From assembly GCA_015655975.1 (NCBI GenBank), contig DVEP01000018.1:1-64000 (forward strand): DNA of 64,000 nt. The letters run 5' to 3'. A program made the translations under genes and the position numbers. This stretch comes from Eubacterium sp. (GTDB taxonomy: Bacteria > Bacillota > Clostridia > Oscillospirales > Acutalibacteraceae). The notes below the pieces were generated by a model. The model searched no databases. It saw nothing but the letters and a program-made list of their open reading frames with translations, and was not told the DNA's origin. Each line of letters begins with the position of its first letter. The first letter of the stretch is position 1. This document shows, piece by piece, positions 15,589-24,812 of the stretch.

Positions 15589-18177
15589 TTAACCGTAATA
15601 TGCTTTGAGATAGAGTTCTTTCATTTCGCTCATAAGCGGATATCTTGGGTTTGCACCTGTACATTGGTCATCGAATGCAGCCTCTACCATTTCATCGAGA
15701 GTTTCGAGGAAATATTTTTCATCTACGCCGTATTCTTTGATTGTTTTCTTAATGCCTACTTTTTCTTTAAGCTCACTAATAGCATTGAGAAGATTTGCAA
15801 ACTTTTCTTCATTGTTTTTGCCTTTAATTCCAAGGAAATCTGCACATTCACAATATCTTTCAAGAGTGTGAGGATATTGATACTGAGGGAAAGTACCCAT
15901 TTTTGTAGGAACAGGGTTTGCGTTATATTCCATAACAAGATTTATGAGAAGTGCGTTTGCAACACCGTGAGGAATGTGGTGGTAAGCACCGAGTTTATGA
16001 GCCATTGAGTGACAAAGACCGAGGAAAGCATTTGCAAAAGCCATACCTGCCATAGTTGAAGCGTTTGCCATTTTTTCACGAGCAACAGGGTCGCCTGCTC
16101 CGTTTTCATACGCCCTCGGGAGATAGTCAAAAATGCTCTTGAGTGCCTGAAGTGCAAGACCGTCTGTATATTCAGTAGCCATAACTGAGCCGTATGCTTC
16201 GATAGCGTGAGTCAAGGCGTCGATACCTGAAGCAGATGTCAAACCTTTTGGCATTGACATCATCATATCTGCGTCGATGATAGCCATTGACGGCATAAGT
16301 TCATAGTCAGCAAGAGGATATTTGATGCCTGTTTTTTCGTCTGTGATAACAGCGAAAGGTGTAACTTCAGAACCTGTACCTGCAGATGTAGGAATAGCAC
16401 AGAACATAGCTTTTTCGCCCATTTTAGGGAATGTATATACTCTCTTTCTGATGTCCATAAATCTCATAGCGAGGTCCATAAACTCAACTTCAGGATGTTC
16501 GTAGAGAACCCACATAATCTTACCGCAGTCCATAGCCGAACCGCCGCCGATTGCAATGATTGCGTCAGGTTCAAATGAAGCAAGAATTTTTGCACCCTCT
16601 TTTGCGGAAGCAAGAGTCGGGTCAGGTTGAACATCGTAGAAAGTATGGTACTGAATACCCATATTATCAAGGCAATCTGTAATGTTTTTGATGTATCCGT
16701 TTTTATAAAGGAATGAGTCTGTTACAACAAACACTTTTTTCTTGTTATATACTTCTTTAAGTTCACGAAGTGCAACAGGAATACAGCCTTTTTTGAAATA
16801 AACCTTTTCAGGTGTTCTGAGCCAAAGCATATTTTCTCTCCTTTTAGCAACTGTTTTAATGTTAATAAGATGTTTAACACCAACATTTTCCGAAACTGAG
16901 TTGCCACCCCAAGAACCACAGCCGAGTGTAAGTGAAGGAGCGATAGCAAAGTTGTAAAGGTCACCGATACCGCCTTGTGATGAAGGTGTGTTGAGAAGAA
17001 CACGACAAGTCTTCATACGGCTTTGGAATTCTGTAATTTTATCTTTAGCATTAACTTCATCTGCATAGAGTGAAGATGTATGACCGTAACCGCCGTCAGC
17101 AACCAATCTTTCTGCTTTTGCAACTGCGTCTTCAAAGTTGTTTGCTTTGTACATTGCAAGTACAGGAGAAAGTTTTTCATGAGCAAACGGCTCTGCAATG
17201 TCAACACTGTCAACTTCGCCGATAAGAATTTTTGTTGCTTCAGGAACTTCAAATCCTGCAAGTGCTGCGATAGTTACAGGTTTCTGACCAACAATTTTTG
17301 CATTTAAAGCGCCGTTTATAAGAATAGTTTTTCTGAGTTTTTCTGTTTCTGCTTTTGAGCAAATATGACAACCTCTTGCTTTAAATTCAGCTTTTGCTTC
17401 GTTGTAAAGGGATTTGTCAATGATAACAGATTGCTCTGAAGCACAAATCATACCGTTGTCAAATGTTTTTGAGTGAATGATTGAGTTAACTGCAAGTTTA
17501 AGGTCTGCGCTTTCATCAATGATAGCAGGAGTGTTACCGGGGCCTACGCCGAGTGCCGGTTTACCTGAAGAGTATGCAGCCTGAACCATTCCCGGACCGC
17601 CTGTTGCAAGAATGATGTCAGCTTCCTTCATTACAGCATTTGTAAGTTCAAGTGAAGGAGTATCTATCCAAGCAATGATATTTTCAGGAGCGCCTGCTTT
17701 TACTGCTGCTTCATATACGATTTTTGCAGCTTCAATAGTAGAAGCCTTTGCTCTCGGGTGAGGAGAAATGATGATGCCGTTTCTTGTTTTAAGACAAATG
17801 AGAGTCTTGAAGATTGCAGTTGATGTCGGGTTTGTTGTAGGAATAACTGCTGCAACAACGCCGAGAGGTTCTGCTACCTTTACGATACCCATAGCATCGT
17901 CTTGTTCAATAACACCGCAAGTTTTTGTGTAGCGATAAGAATTGTAAATATATTCTGCTGCATAGTGGTTTTTGATAACTTTGTCTTCTACTATGCCCAT
18001 ACCTGTTTCTTCAACAGCCATTTTTGCAAGCGGAATTCTTGCATTGTTAGCGGCAGTAGCAGCTGCAAGGAAAATTTTGTCAACTTGTTCCTGTGTATAA
18101 GTTGCAAAAAGTTTTTGAGCGGCTCTTACCTCTTCGAGTTTTGCTTCGAGTTCTTCGATTGTTTCAACTTTGCTCAT
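15589..18177 (-). CDS. adhE: Bifunctional acetaldehyde/alcohol dehydrogenase AdhE
   Basis: This cytoplasmic enzyme reduces acetyl-CoA to acetaldehyde and then ethanol, using two NADH. The N-terminal aldehyde dehydrogenase domain (about 1-440) has the catalytic Cys in NGMICASEQSV and the motif PGNTPAIID. The C-terminal iron alcohol dehydrogenase domain (about 450-862) has AIGGGSAMDCGK, GTGSEVTPFAVI and the iron-binding region GLCHSMAHKLGAYHHIPHG. Its 862 residues match full-length AdhE spirosomes. It is monocistronic with a strong promoter and Rex-like sites, fitting control by the NADH/NAD ratio in a fermenter. Confidence 0.97.
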   Translation of the reverse strand: MSKVETIEELEAKLEEVRAAQKLFATYTQEQVDKIFLAAATAANNARIPLAKMAVEETGMGIVEDKVIKNHYAAEYIYNSYRYTKTCGVIEQDDAMGIVKVAEPLGVVAAVIPTTNPTSTAIFKTLICLKTRNGIIISPHPRAKASTIEAAKIVYEAAVKAGAPENIIAWIDTPSLELTNAVMKEADIILATGGPGMVQAAYSSGKPALGVGPGNTPAIIDESADLKLAVNSIIHSKTFDNGMICASEQSVIIDKSLYNEAKAEFKARGCHICSKAETEKLRKTILINGALNAKIVGQKPVTIAALAGFEVPEATKILIGEVDSVDIAEPFAHEKLSPVLAMYKANNFEDAVAKAERLVADGGYGHTSSLYADEVNAKDKITEFQSRMKTCRVLLNTPSSQGGIGDLYNFAIAPSLTLGCGSWGGNSVSENVGVKHLINIKTVAKRRENMLWLRTPEKVYFKKGCIPVALRELKEVYNKKKVFVVTDSFLYKNGYIKNITDCLDNMGIQYHTFYDVQPDPTLASAKEGAKILASFEPDAIIAIGGGSAMDCGKIMWVLYEHPEVEFMDLAMRFMDIRKRVYTFPKMGEKAMFCAIPTSAGTGSEVTPFAVITDEKTGIKYPLADYELMPSMAIIDADMMMSMPKGLTSASGIDALTHAIEAYGSVMATEYTDGLALQALKSIFDYLPRAYENGAGDPVAREKMANASTMAGMAFANAFLGLCHSMAHKLGAYHHIPHGVANALLINLVMEYNANPVPTKMGTFPQYQYPHTLERYCECADFLGIKGKNNEEKFANLLNAISELKEKVGIKKTIKEYGVDEKYFLETLDEMVEAAFDDQCTGANPRYPLMSEMKELYLKAYYG

Positions 18178-18200
18178 TATATTACCTCCACTTATTAAGA

Positions 18201-18261
18201 TTGTTAATCAGTGCACAAAGTTTGATGTGATAAAAAATCACTTTTGATATTTTTTTAACAA
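18201..18261. promoter_or_regulatory. Two candidate Rex (redox repressor) operators upstream of adhE
   Basis: TTGTTAATCAGTGCACAA (18201-18218) and TTGATATTTTTTTAACAA (18244-18261) both match the 6-6-6 inverted arrangement TTGTTA/TTGTGA-N6-TAACAA/TCACAA known for Rex. The second begins just downstream of the adhE -10 element, where bound protein would block transcription. The assignment is by pattern only; no rex gene is in the window. Confidence 0.5.
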
Positions 18262-18266
18262 TTCAC

Positions 18267-18295
18267 ATTATATATATAAATCAATGAATAGTCAA
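18267..18295 (-). promoter_or_regulatory. Sigma-A promoter of adhE
   Basis: Minus strand TTGACT (18290-18295), 17-base spacer and consensus TATAAT (18267-18272), about 90 bases upstream of the adhE start. Confidence 0.75.
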
Positions 18296-18362
18296 CTGTT
18301 AAAATGACAAAGAAAAAACGCAAGTTTTTGGGTATTATATATAAAACAGACAACAGATTGTG

Positions 18363-18399
18363 AAAATATTATCAAAGTTTTGTTCTTTCGATAATATCA
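18363..18399 (-). terminator. Possible terminator of the symporter/M20 peptidase operon
   Basis: Arms ATATTATC(G)AAAG and CTTTGATAATAT on the minus strand form an A/T-rich stem followed by TTTTC. Low GC content makes it a weak candidate. Confidence 0.4.
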
Positions 18400-18414
18400 C
18401 ACCAAAAATAGCAA

Positions 18415-19863
18415 TTATTTATAGTTTTTTACAAATCGTGTATAGAATTCAACTGCGTTTCCGACAGCTCTCAGACTGATGTTTTCATTTTCACTATGTA
18501 CAGATTTAAACTGTTGGTCATCTATATCAATAGGAGCAAATCGAATGACGCAGTCGCAAATATCCGTCATATGCCTTGCGTCTGTACCCGCAGGTAAAAT
18601 AAACGGAGAAACAGCATCTGCAGGAAATACCTCACCCGCAACAGATTTAACATAGGAAAATTGCTCTTTCGTCATATCAGCAGGCTTATAGTACTCGTTT
18701 CCTGACTCTGCGTCTTTAATATCTATACCGTACTTTTTACCGATTTGAATAATTTTTTCTATATCTTTCTTTTGGTCTTCATCATTTACGCAGCGCAAAA
18801 ATGCCGTAGCTTCACAGAAATTTGTTTGATTTCCGTCATACTTACCGCCTTTTATACCGTTAAACGCACAAGTAGTGCCGAGCATTGAGCCTGCCTGGTC
18901 GTTTATACTCGGTATAAGTTTTACAAGCAACGGTTCAAAACACCACAAATTTGCAAAAACAATTTTAAGTGCAAAAGGCATATACGGACAAAGCGCCTTA
19001 AACATTTCTTTTACTTCAGGGTACATTCTTCGAATGAAAAGATTTTTTTCCGACTGAACTTCGCTGATGAATTTTGACATTCTTACAACAGGAGTTTCAG
19101 TTTGCTGATTTAAACCTGTATGCGTGTTACCCTGCTCTGCTCTGCAAATAAGCGTGTGTCTTCCCTTTTCGTGAACGGCAAGCATAGCGCACCTGCATTT
19201 CATTCCTGCAAGAGGAGGAGAAATGACAGCGCCGCCCTCATCTAAAACGAGTTCAAAAGTAATACCCTGCTTTTTAAAGTATTCAATAGCAAGCGGAATA
19301 CCGTCGCCGCCCAATTCTTCGTTGTGAGACGAGCCGATATAAAGATTTGTTTCGGGAACAAACCCGTCTTTTAGCAATTCTTCCAAAGCGGTAAATTCGG
19401 CAAACAAAGGTGTTTTAGTATCTACTGTGCCCCTGCCCCAAATTTTTTTGTCAACAATTTTCGCTTCAAAAGGCGGATATGCCCACTTGCCGTCTGCTTT
19501 TACAACATCGTGGTGAGACATAAGCATTATATTTCTTGAAGCGTCTTTGCCGTCGATTTTATAAATCCAGCAATCGTCTCCGAAAATTTTAATTTCTGCT
19601 TTTTCGTGCACAGTAGGAAAAAGTTCTTTTACTGTTTCTCTTAATTTTGCAAACTCTGTATCATCAAATTTTCCGTTTTCGGAAACAGTTTTGCACTGAA
19701 TCATCTTTGCCAAAGATTTTGCATATTGCAACTGTTCTTCTTCACTTTTCCAATCAACATTTTCGCCCAATTTTCTTGCAGAAGAGTTTACACGAGCAAC
19801 ATTGAACAAAAGTACGCACAAAAAAGCAATCACAACAGCAAGAATAATATATAAAACAATCAT
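18415..19863 (-). CDS. M20-family metallopeptidase with N-terminal membrane anchor
   Basis: A 482-residue zinc peptidase/amidase of the M20 family. The N-terminal anchor is IVLYIILAVVIAFLCVLLFNVA. Metal-binding motifs are present: MLMSHHDVVKADGKW (first His and Asp), the bridging Asp in GRGTVDTKT, the catalytic Glu pair in SSHNEELGGDG and a C-terminal His in FKSVHSENENI. It resembles PM20D1/carboxypeptidase S-like members. ATG 19863 is chosen because it directly follows the symporter stop, with AAGGAAAA before it. A frame start at 19890 would overlap that gene. It probably cleaves an N-acyl amino acid or peptide; pairing with a GPH symporter hints at one shared substrate. Confidence 0.85.
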   Translation of the reverse strand: MIVLYIILAVVIAFLCVLLFNVARVNSSARKLGENVDWKSEEEQLQYAKSLAKMIQCKTVSENGKFDDTEFAKLRETVKELFPTVHEKAEIKIFGDDCWIYKIDGKDASRNIMLMSHHDVVKADGKWAYPPFEAKIVDKKIWGRGTVDTKTPLFAEFTALEELLKDGFVPETNLYIGSSHNEELGGDGIPLAIEYFKKQGITFELVLDEGGAVISPPLAGMKCRCAMLAVHEKGRHTLICRAEQGNTHTGLNQQTETPVVRMSKFISEVQSEKNLFIRRMYPEVKEMFKALCPYMPFALKIVFANLWCFEPLLVKLIPSINDQAGSMLGTTCAFNGIKGGKYDGNQTNFCEATAFLRCVNDEDQKKDIEKIIQIGKKYGIDIKDAESGNEYYKPADMTKEQFSYVKSVAGEVFPADAVSPFILPAGTDARHMTDICDCVIRFAPIDIDDQQFKSVHSENENISLRAVGNAVEFYTRFVKNYK

Positions 19864-19864
19864 T

Positions 19865-21250
19865 TTAATTTTCCTTTTCTGCTTCTGCATTCTCTTTTAT
19901 TGTAGTGAGAACTTCTTTTTCTTTATAAAATACAAACACAACAACGGCAATCAGACAGATAAAACCACCTACAAGAGCAGTGATTTTAAGACCGAGTCTG
20001 CCGATATTTTCACCTGCGGCAGCACCGATAACCGTGATTGAAGGAACAATCATTATAGCAAGCGAGGTTCCTATTTTGGTCAGGAAACTTCTTGCAGCGC
20101 CAAAAACGCCTTCGCGGTTAACACCGTTTTTAATTGTATCATACTGAATGATGTCTGCCATCATTGAACCAGGTAAAATATTCAATACCGCAAACGGATA
20201 CGATACAAATATAGCAAGACCGAGTGCTTTAGGCATTGCAGGAATTGCCCAGTCTGCTCCGAAATAGATGATAAACTCTGCGATTGTAAATACTATGCAG
20301 GCAGATACCATAAGCGGTTTTTTACCGTATTTTTTAGCAAGTTTGTTTACTAACGGATAAAGGATGAGTGAACCTGCGATAGATGTTGCAAGAATTAAAA
20401 CAGACGCAGTTTCTTTGAGTCCGAGCAAAATTGTTACATAGTACATTATGCAAGACTGGAAAAACGACATTGAAGTTGTTTCAAGAAGTTGACCTAATGT
20501 AACTATTCTGAAGTGCTTATTGCTGAACGCGTGTTTCAGCGATTCAATAAGCGAGACGGTAGGTCTTACAGACTCTACATACTCAGTTTCCTTAATTGTA
20601 AACGCAGGAATTAACAATAACACGATACCTATAATCGTAAAGGCTGCGAAAACTAAACGCCAAGCCATAAGAGGTGTTTGACCTGCTTTTTTTATCATAT
20701 CTACAAACATAGGCGTTACATAGCCAAGCGCACTGCCTGTAACAAAGAACAAAGAGTTAAATGTATATGCATTTACAAGTTTGCCCTGGTCGTGAATCAT
20801 TTCGGGAAGAAGAGCATTGTGCGGAATCATATACAATGTATAGAATATGTAGTAAGCCCAAATGAAAACGGCTACCCAAATATTGTTTACAATTCCTGCC
20901 TGACTTTGAGGAGCGCAGAAAATCAACAACGCAGTCAAGCCAAACGGAACGGCATATTTTTTCATAAACGGAATTCTTCTGCCGTTTTTATTTTTACTTT
21001 TATCAGACCATCCTGCAACAACAGGGTCGGTTACGGCGTCAAGCAAATGACCTATTGCTTTAATAAGTCCAATGACTGTAAAAATTCCCAAAAACACTAT
21101 TCCCTGGGTAATAAGAGTAGGAATACCCGATTCTTTTGACGGCTGATAGAAATACAACAAATAGTTGTTAATCATTGTTGTAAAAAGCCCCACAGCAAAT
21201 TGAGGCAAACAATAAAAAATTATAAGTTTATTTGAAATTTGCTTTTTCAT
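19865..21250 (-). CDS. GPH (MelB-type) cation:sugar symporter
   Basis: A 461-residue membrane transporter with 12 predicted helices of the glycoside-pentoside-hexuronide/MelB branch of the major facilitator superfamily. The diagnostic text is DAVTDPVVAGWSDKSKNKNGRRIPFM between helices 2 and 3 and YDTIKNGVNREGVFGAARSFLTK late in the protein. ATG 21250 with AGGA about 8 bases upstream is preferred to the longer frame starting at 21280. The substrate is not evident. The M20 peptidase immediately downstream suggests a conjugated or peptide-linked compound. An elaborate leader precedes it. Confidence 0.85.
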   Translation of the reverse strand: MKKQISNKLIIFYCLPQFAVGLFTTMINNYLLYFYQPSKESGIPTLITQGIVFLGIFTVIGLIKAIGHLLDAVTDPVVAGWSDKSKNKNGRRIPFMKKYAVPFGLTALLIFCAPQSQAGIVNNIWVAVFIWAYYIFYTLYMIPHNALLPEMIHDQGKLVNAYTFNSLFFVTGSALGYVTPMFVDMIKKAGQTPLMAWRLVFAAFTIIGIVLLLIPAFTIKETEYVESVRPTVSLIESLKHAFSNKHFRIVTLGQLLETTSMSFFQSCIMYYVTILLGLKETASVLILATSIAGSLILYPLVNKLAKKYGKKPLMVSACIVFTIAEFIIYFGADWAIPAMPKALGLAIFVSYPFAVLNILPGSMMADIIQYDTIKNGVNREGVFGAARSFLTKIGTSLAIMIVPSITVIGAAAGENIGRLGLKITALVGGFICLIAVVVFVFYKEKEVLTTIKENAEAEKEN

Positions 21251-21287
21251 AAAAAATTTCCTTTGATATATCCCTTTCATATTTTTT

Positions 21288-21349
21288 GAAATTAAAATTC
21301 AAATAAAATACCACCCCCGCTTTAATTTGAATGTTGTATTTTTAATTTC
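21288..21349 (-). promoter_or_regulatory. Long leader hairpin with G-rich loop upstream of the symporter
   Basis: Perfect 10-bp arms GAAATTAAAA (21288-21297) and TTTTAATTTC (21340-21349) enclose a second pairing, ATTCAAAT with ATTTGAAT. The apical region on the minus strand reads GCGGGGGTGG (around 21311-21320). No coding potential is seen. The position in the 5' leader suggests RNA-level control. Confidence 0.45.
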
Positions 21350-21351
21350 AG

Positions 21352-21398
21352 AAAAAACAAAGGACAGTTACAAAAAAATATATTTAGCAACTGCCCTT
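21352..21398 (-). terminator. Terminator or attenuator in the symporter leader
   Basis: On the minus strand AAGGGCAGTT (21389-21398) pairs with AACTGTCCTT (21360-21369), including one G-U pair, followed by TGTTTTTT. It lies downstream of a good promoter (21409-21436) and upstream of the symporter gene. It is therefore either an attenuator or the terminator of the upstream epimerase gene. Confidence 0.6.
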
Positions 21399-21408
21399 AT
21401 TATAATAT

Positions 21409-21436
21409 ATTATACTATTTTACTTTAAAGTGTCAA
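21409..21436 (-). promoter_or_regulatory. Sigma-A promoter of the symporter/peptidase operon
   Basis: Minus strand TTGACA (21431-21436), 16-base spacer, TATAAT (21409-21414). A leader of about 150 bases follows before the symporter start. Confidence 0.6.
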
Positions 21437-21538
21437 GAGCGTTAAAATTGTCTATTTTATTTCTCTTAACAAAACGAAGTATAGATACTATACAGTATAA
21501 ACTTTAAGTATTAAATATTTGATTTAATTTAACTTAAT

Positions 21539-22747
21539 TTAGAATAAAACTTCTGTTGTTTTGTCATTTTCAATAGCATTCAGCAAAGTTTCACAAGTCA
21601 TCAAACACCTGATGAGATGATACGGACCTTTCCATAAAGAGCCTTTTTGAGTGTGAGATACACTGCCGTCGCGGTGCAAATAGCCGTACCATTCGCCGCA
21701 CTCTTCGTCTTTGAAATGTGAAAATGTATAGTCATGAATGAGTTTGAAGTTTTCAAAATATTTTTCATCTTTTGTAATACTGTATGCCATAAGAGAAGCA
21801 ATAAGCGCTTCATTGTGCACCCACCAAAGTCGCATATCATACTCAAGTTGTTCTTCAGGTAAACCTTTACAATCTACAAAATAGTTAATTCCACCGAACT
21901 TTTTGTCCCATCCGAGTTCAAACGACCAGTTATAAATATTGAGCGCCTTTTTCATTAACTCGTCATCTTTACGAACAAGCGCTTCGTTCATTAAAAACCA
22001 AGAGTTTTCAAAACTGTGTCCCGGGTTTACCGTTCTGCCTGCAGGTGTGTCCAAAACAGAGCCGTCTGACATTACTGTTTCAAGAACACATTTCAAATCT
22101 TCTTTGTAGTGCAATGTAAATATATCTTTAAGTATTTTATCGTTTATCGCATTGTACTTTTCAAAATTTCCCGAAATTTTTCTCAAAATTTGAGACGAAC
22201 TAATGAGTACCATAGGATAAGCCATTGAGTGAGTTAAACGAGTTTCTGCGTTTTCCTTCGGTGTAATTTTAAACGGGTCGTTGTCAGAATTGCAATAAAT
22301 AGAAAACATTAAATCAAAATATTTCTCTGCAAGTTCAAGGTCTTTCGGGTCTTTAGTAAGTTGATAGTATTCTGCAAAACCGACAACCAAAAAACTTTCC
22401 GAAAAGAAATATCTGCGCTTTCTTAAAGGTTTGCCTTCTTTTGTTACAACAAAAAACATTCTGCCGTCTTCATCTATACAATGCTCTTTTATAAATTTTG
22501 CGGCACTGTCGGCAATTTCACGCCATTCCTTTTTTTCGCCGTATTTATTGCACAGCGCTGAAAAACTCCACAAAGCTCTTCCTTGAAACCAAACACTTTT
22601 ATCGGGGTTATAGCACTTGCCGTATCTGTCAACAGAAGAATTTACACCGCCGTATTCTCTGTCCAACAAATCGCTGTTTACCCAAAAAGGAACAACATCA
22701 TTCAGCAGTTCATTGTTATAAAATTTTTTATACTCTGTGATATTCAT
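21539..22747 (-). CDS. AGE-family sugar 2-epimerase
   Basis: A 402-residue protein of the N-acylglucosamine 2-epimerase/cellobiose 2-epimerase family ((alpha/alpha)6 barrel). Conserved text includes VWFQGRALWSFSALCNKYG, the catalytic His region NPGHSFENSWFLMNEAL and RLWWVHNEALIASLMAY near the end. The NPGH form is found in N-acetylglucosamine 2-epimerases, but assignment between GlcNAc, mannose and cellobiose epimerase is not safe from sequence alone. It is a single-gene unit upstream of the symporter operon. Confidence 0.82.
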   Translation of the reverse strand: MNITEYKKFYNNELLNDVVPFWVNSDLLDREYGGVNSSVDRYGKCYNPDKSVWFQGRALWSFSALCNKYGEKKEWREIADSAAKFIKEHCIDEDGRMFFVVTKEGKPLRKRRYFFSESFLVVGFAEYYQLTKDPKDLELAEKYFDLMFSIYCNSDNDPFKITPKENAETRLTHSMAYPMVLISSSQILRKISGNFEKYNAINDKILKDIFTLHYKEDLKCVLETVMSDGSVLDTPAGRTVNPGHSFENSWFLMNEALVRKDDELMKKALNIYNWSFELGWDKKFGGINYFVDCKGLPEEQLEYDMRLWWVHNEALIASLMAYSITKDEKYFENFKLIHDYTFSHFKDEECGEWYGYLHRDGSVSHTQKGSLWKGPYHLIRCLMTCETLLNAIENDKTTEVLF

Positions 22748-22828
22748 AAACTTAACCTCAAAACTATTATTTTATAATATATTATAATACAAATAAAAAT
22801 AATATCAATAACTAAGTATATTAATTGC

Positions 22829-22863
22829 ATAAAAAAAAGACGCTGATAAATATCAGCGTCTTG
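22829..22863 (-). terminator. Intrinsic terminator of the pit operon
   Basis: AAGACGCTGATA and TATCAGCGTCTT form a perfect 12-bp stem, followed by a run of eight T on the minus strand after the DUF47 gene. Confidence 0.9.
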
Positions 22864-22871
22864 AAAACAAA

Positions 22872-23495
22872 TTACATATTGCCTATTGCAACAGATTCAA
22901 CTATATCGCCTACATGTTCACAAGCATCGCAAGCACGCTCGAGATAGTTGAAAACATCTCTCCAAGCGATGACTGTAACAGCATCAGCCTCTGTTCTGTG
23001 AAGATTTGTCATGGCATTGATATAAATGTAGTCGCCCTGTTCCTCAAGATTGTTGAGTTCAACAATTAAATCGGCAAGTTTTTTTGACTTTTTAAAGTTT
23101 GAAAGTTCACCAATTACTTCTTTCATTGTTTCACAACATTTTACAAGAATTGCAGCAAATTTTACACTGTCTTCTCGCACTGAAGAAGAACCGAGAAACA
23201 TGTAGTGGATGATGATATCTTCAATAGCGTCCGTAACATTGTCAATACATTGAGCAAGGTCAATTATGTCATCTCTTTCGATAGGAGTAATGAATGCTTT
23301 TACAAGTTCATTCATTAATTCGTGCTTAACATTGTCGCCGCGGTGCTCGATTTCGTGCAAATTGTCAATTCTTTCTTTTACTTTGTCAGGATTATAATCA
23401 TTTAAAAATTCATAAACTGCTCTTGCTGCTTCGCAAGAAATTTCTGCACCTTCTGTAAATTTATCAAAATAAAATTTATCGCTTTTTTTGCTCAT
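22872..23495 (-). CDS. DUF47/PhoU-like Pit accessory protein
   Basis: A 207-residue all-helical cytoplasmic protein of the DUF47 family (TIGR00153-like), a relative of PhoU. It has metal-binding helices EIEHRGDNVKHELMNELVKAFITPIERDDIIDLA and NNLEEQGDYIYINAM. Members are encoded next to Pit phosphate transporters and are thought to modulate them. Here it follows the pit gene by 19 bases on the same strand, the standard arrangement. Confidence 0.9.
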   Translation of the reverse strand: MSKKSDKFYFDKFTEGAEISCEAARAVYEFLNDYNPDKVKERIDNLHEIEHRGDNVKHELMNELVKAFITPIERDDIIDLAQCIDNVTDAIEDIIIHYMFLGSSSVREDSVKFAAILVKCCETMKEVIGELSNFKKSKKLADLIVELNNLEEQGDYIYINAMTNLHRTEADAVTVIAWRDVFNYLERACDACEHVGDIVESVAIGNM

Positions 23496-23514
23496 AATGT
23501 TCTCCCTTTAAAAT

Positions 23515-24582
23515 TTAAAATATTTGCATAAATAATTTTGTCATTAAATAACCTATAATACCGCAACCCGGGAAAGTTAAAACCCAAGTCAAAACCATAT
23601 CTTTTACAACACCGAAGTCAACTGCAGAAAGTCTTTTTGAAGCGCCTACACCCATAATAGCAGTTGTTTTTGTATGTGTTGTACTTACAGGAATGCCGAA
23701 CAATGTTGAAATCAAAAGACAAAGCGCACCTGCAAGGTCGGCAGAAAAACCTTGATACTTTTCAAGTTTTACCATATCCATACCGACTGATTTAATGATT
23801 TTATATCCGCCGACGGATGTTCCCAATGCCATTACAACGGAACAAAGAAGCATCATCCAAAACGGAGGGCTTACATTCTCTGCGGCATCTTGACCGTTAA
23901 CAAGAAATGTGCTCAAAATCAAAACACCCATAAATTTTTGACCGTCTTGAGCACCGTGCATAAAGCTCATTGCTGCACCGCCGAAAATCTGAGCGCCTTT
24001 GAAAAATCCGCCTGTTTTTCTTCTGTCAGCTTGTCTGAAAATAAATTCAACGGTTTTTGTACAAATAAAACCAAGTCCGAAACCGAGAACTGTTGAAAGA
24101 ACAAGACCGTAAATAACTTTCATCCATTCAGCGCCGTTTATACCGCCTAAACCGTTGTGCAAAGCAATAGCCGCACCTGACAAACCTGCAATGAGAGCGT
24201 GGCTTTCACTTGTAGGAATACCGAAAATCCAAGCGGCAACCGCCCAAACAATAATTGCGACAAGAGCCGCACACAAGGCAATGGTTGCTTCGTTGGTACC
24301 GCCGACAGCCGCATCAACATTGAAATTCACCATATTTTTTATGGTCATGGCAACGGACGGACTTATTATTGTCATAATAAATACACCGAGAAAATTAAAC
24401 ACTGCACTCATCAATACAGCAGGTCTCGGCGCCATAGACCTCGTAGCAACACAAGTTGCAATAGCGTTTGGCGCATCTGTCCAGCCGTTAACAAAAATAA
24501 CGCCGAGAGTCAAAACGACAGTTACCATTAAAACCGGATTTGACAGCACCTGATGAAAAAAGTTTGAAAATCCAAAATCCAT
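23515..24582 (-). CDS. pit: Low-affinity inorganic phosphate transporter (PiT family)
   Basis: A 355-residue membrane protein with about 10 helices. It carries the duplicated PiT signature: first half VNGWTDAPNAIATCVATRSM, second half MALGTSVGGYKIIKSVG with VSTTHTKTTAIMG. PiT proteins co-transport metal-phosphate or phosphate with cations. It is first gene of a two-gene operon with DUF47, behind a sigma-A promoter. Confidence 0.93.
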   Translation of the reverse strand: MDFGFSNFFHQVLSNPVLMVTVVLTLGVIFVNGWTDAPNAIATCVATRSMAPRPAVLMSAVFNFLGVFIMTIISPSVAMTIKNMVNFNVDAAVGGTNEATIALCAALVAIIVWAVAAWIFGIPTSESHALIAGLSGAAIALHNGLGGINGAEWMKVIYGLVLSTVLGFGLGFICTKTVEFIFRQADRRKTGGFFKGAQIFGGAAMSFMHGAQDGQKFMGVLILSTFLVNGQDAAENVSPPFWMMLLCSVVMALGTSVGGYKIIKSVGMDMVKLEKYQGFSADLAGALCLLISTLFGIPVSTTHTKTTAIMGVGASKRLSAVDFGVVKDMVLTWVLTFPGCGIIGYLMTKLFMQIF

Positions 24583-24643
24583 AACTTATCCTCATAAAAT
24601 ACTTTTATATTTACGCCAATAAAAATATTGCCGTACGAGAAAT

Positions 24644-24672
24644 AGCATACATAACAGTCAATTAAATGTCAA
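24644..24672 (-). promoter_or_regulatory. Sigma-A promoter of pit-DUF47
   Basis: Minus strand TTGACA (24667-24672), 17-base spacer, TATGCT (24644-24649), about 62 bases before the pit start. Confidence 0.55.
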
Positions 24673-24755
24673 CAAACTTTGACAAATTTATTAAAAAAAC
24701 AATATAAATTTTACTTGAATTTTACAAACAGCATATTATGTAAAATTATCTTCAA

Positions 24756-24793
24756 AATAAAATGCGAACGAAATACATCGTTCGCATTTTTTG
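24756..24793. terminator. Intrinsic terminator after the 304-residue membrane protein gene
   Basis: AAAATGCGAACGA and TCGTTCGCATTTT form a perfect 13-bp stem with a 6-base loop, with T-rich flanks on both strands. Confidence 0.85.
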
Positions 24794-24812
24794 TAAAGAA
24801 AAATTTACCGTA

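Noticed and set aside
15664..16008. Frames opposite adhE
   Set aside because: All are complements or other frames of a complete AdhE coding sequence and lack expression signals.
18225..18245. GTGAT-AAAAA-ATCAC as a third Rex site before adhE
   Set aside because: The half-site spacing is one base off the Rex pattern (7 rather than 6 between GTGA and TCAC), and the outer TT/AA bases are missing.
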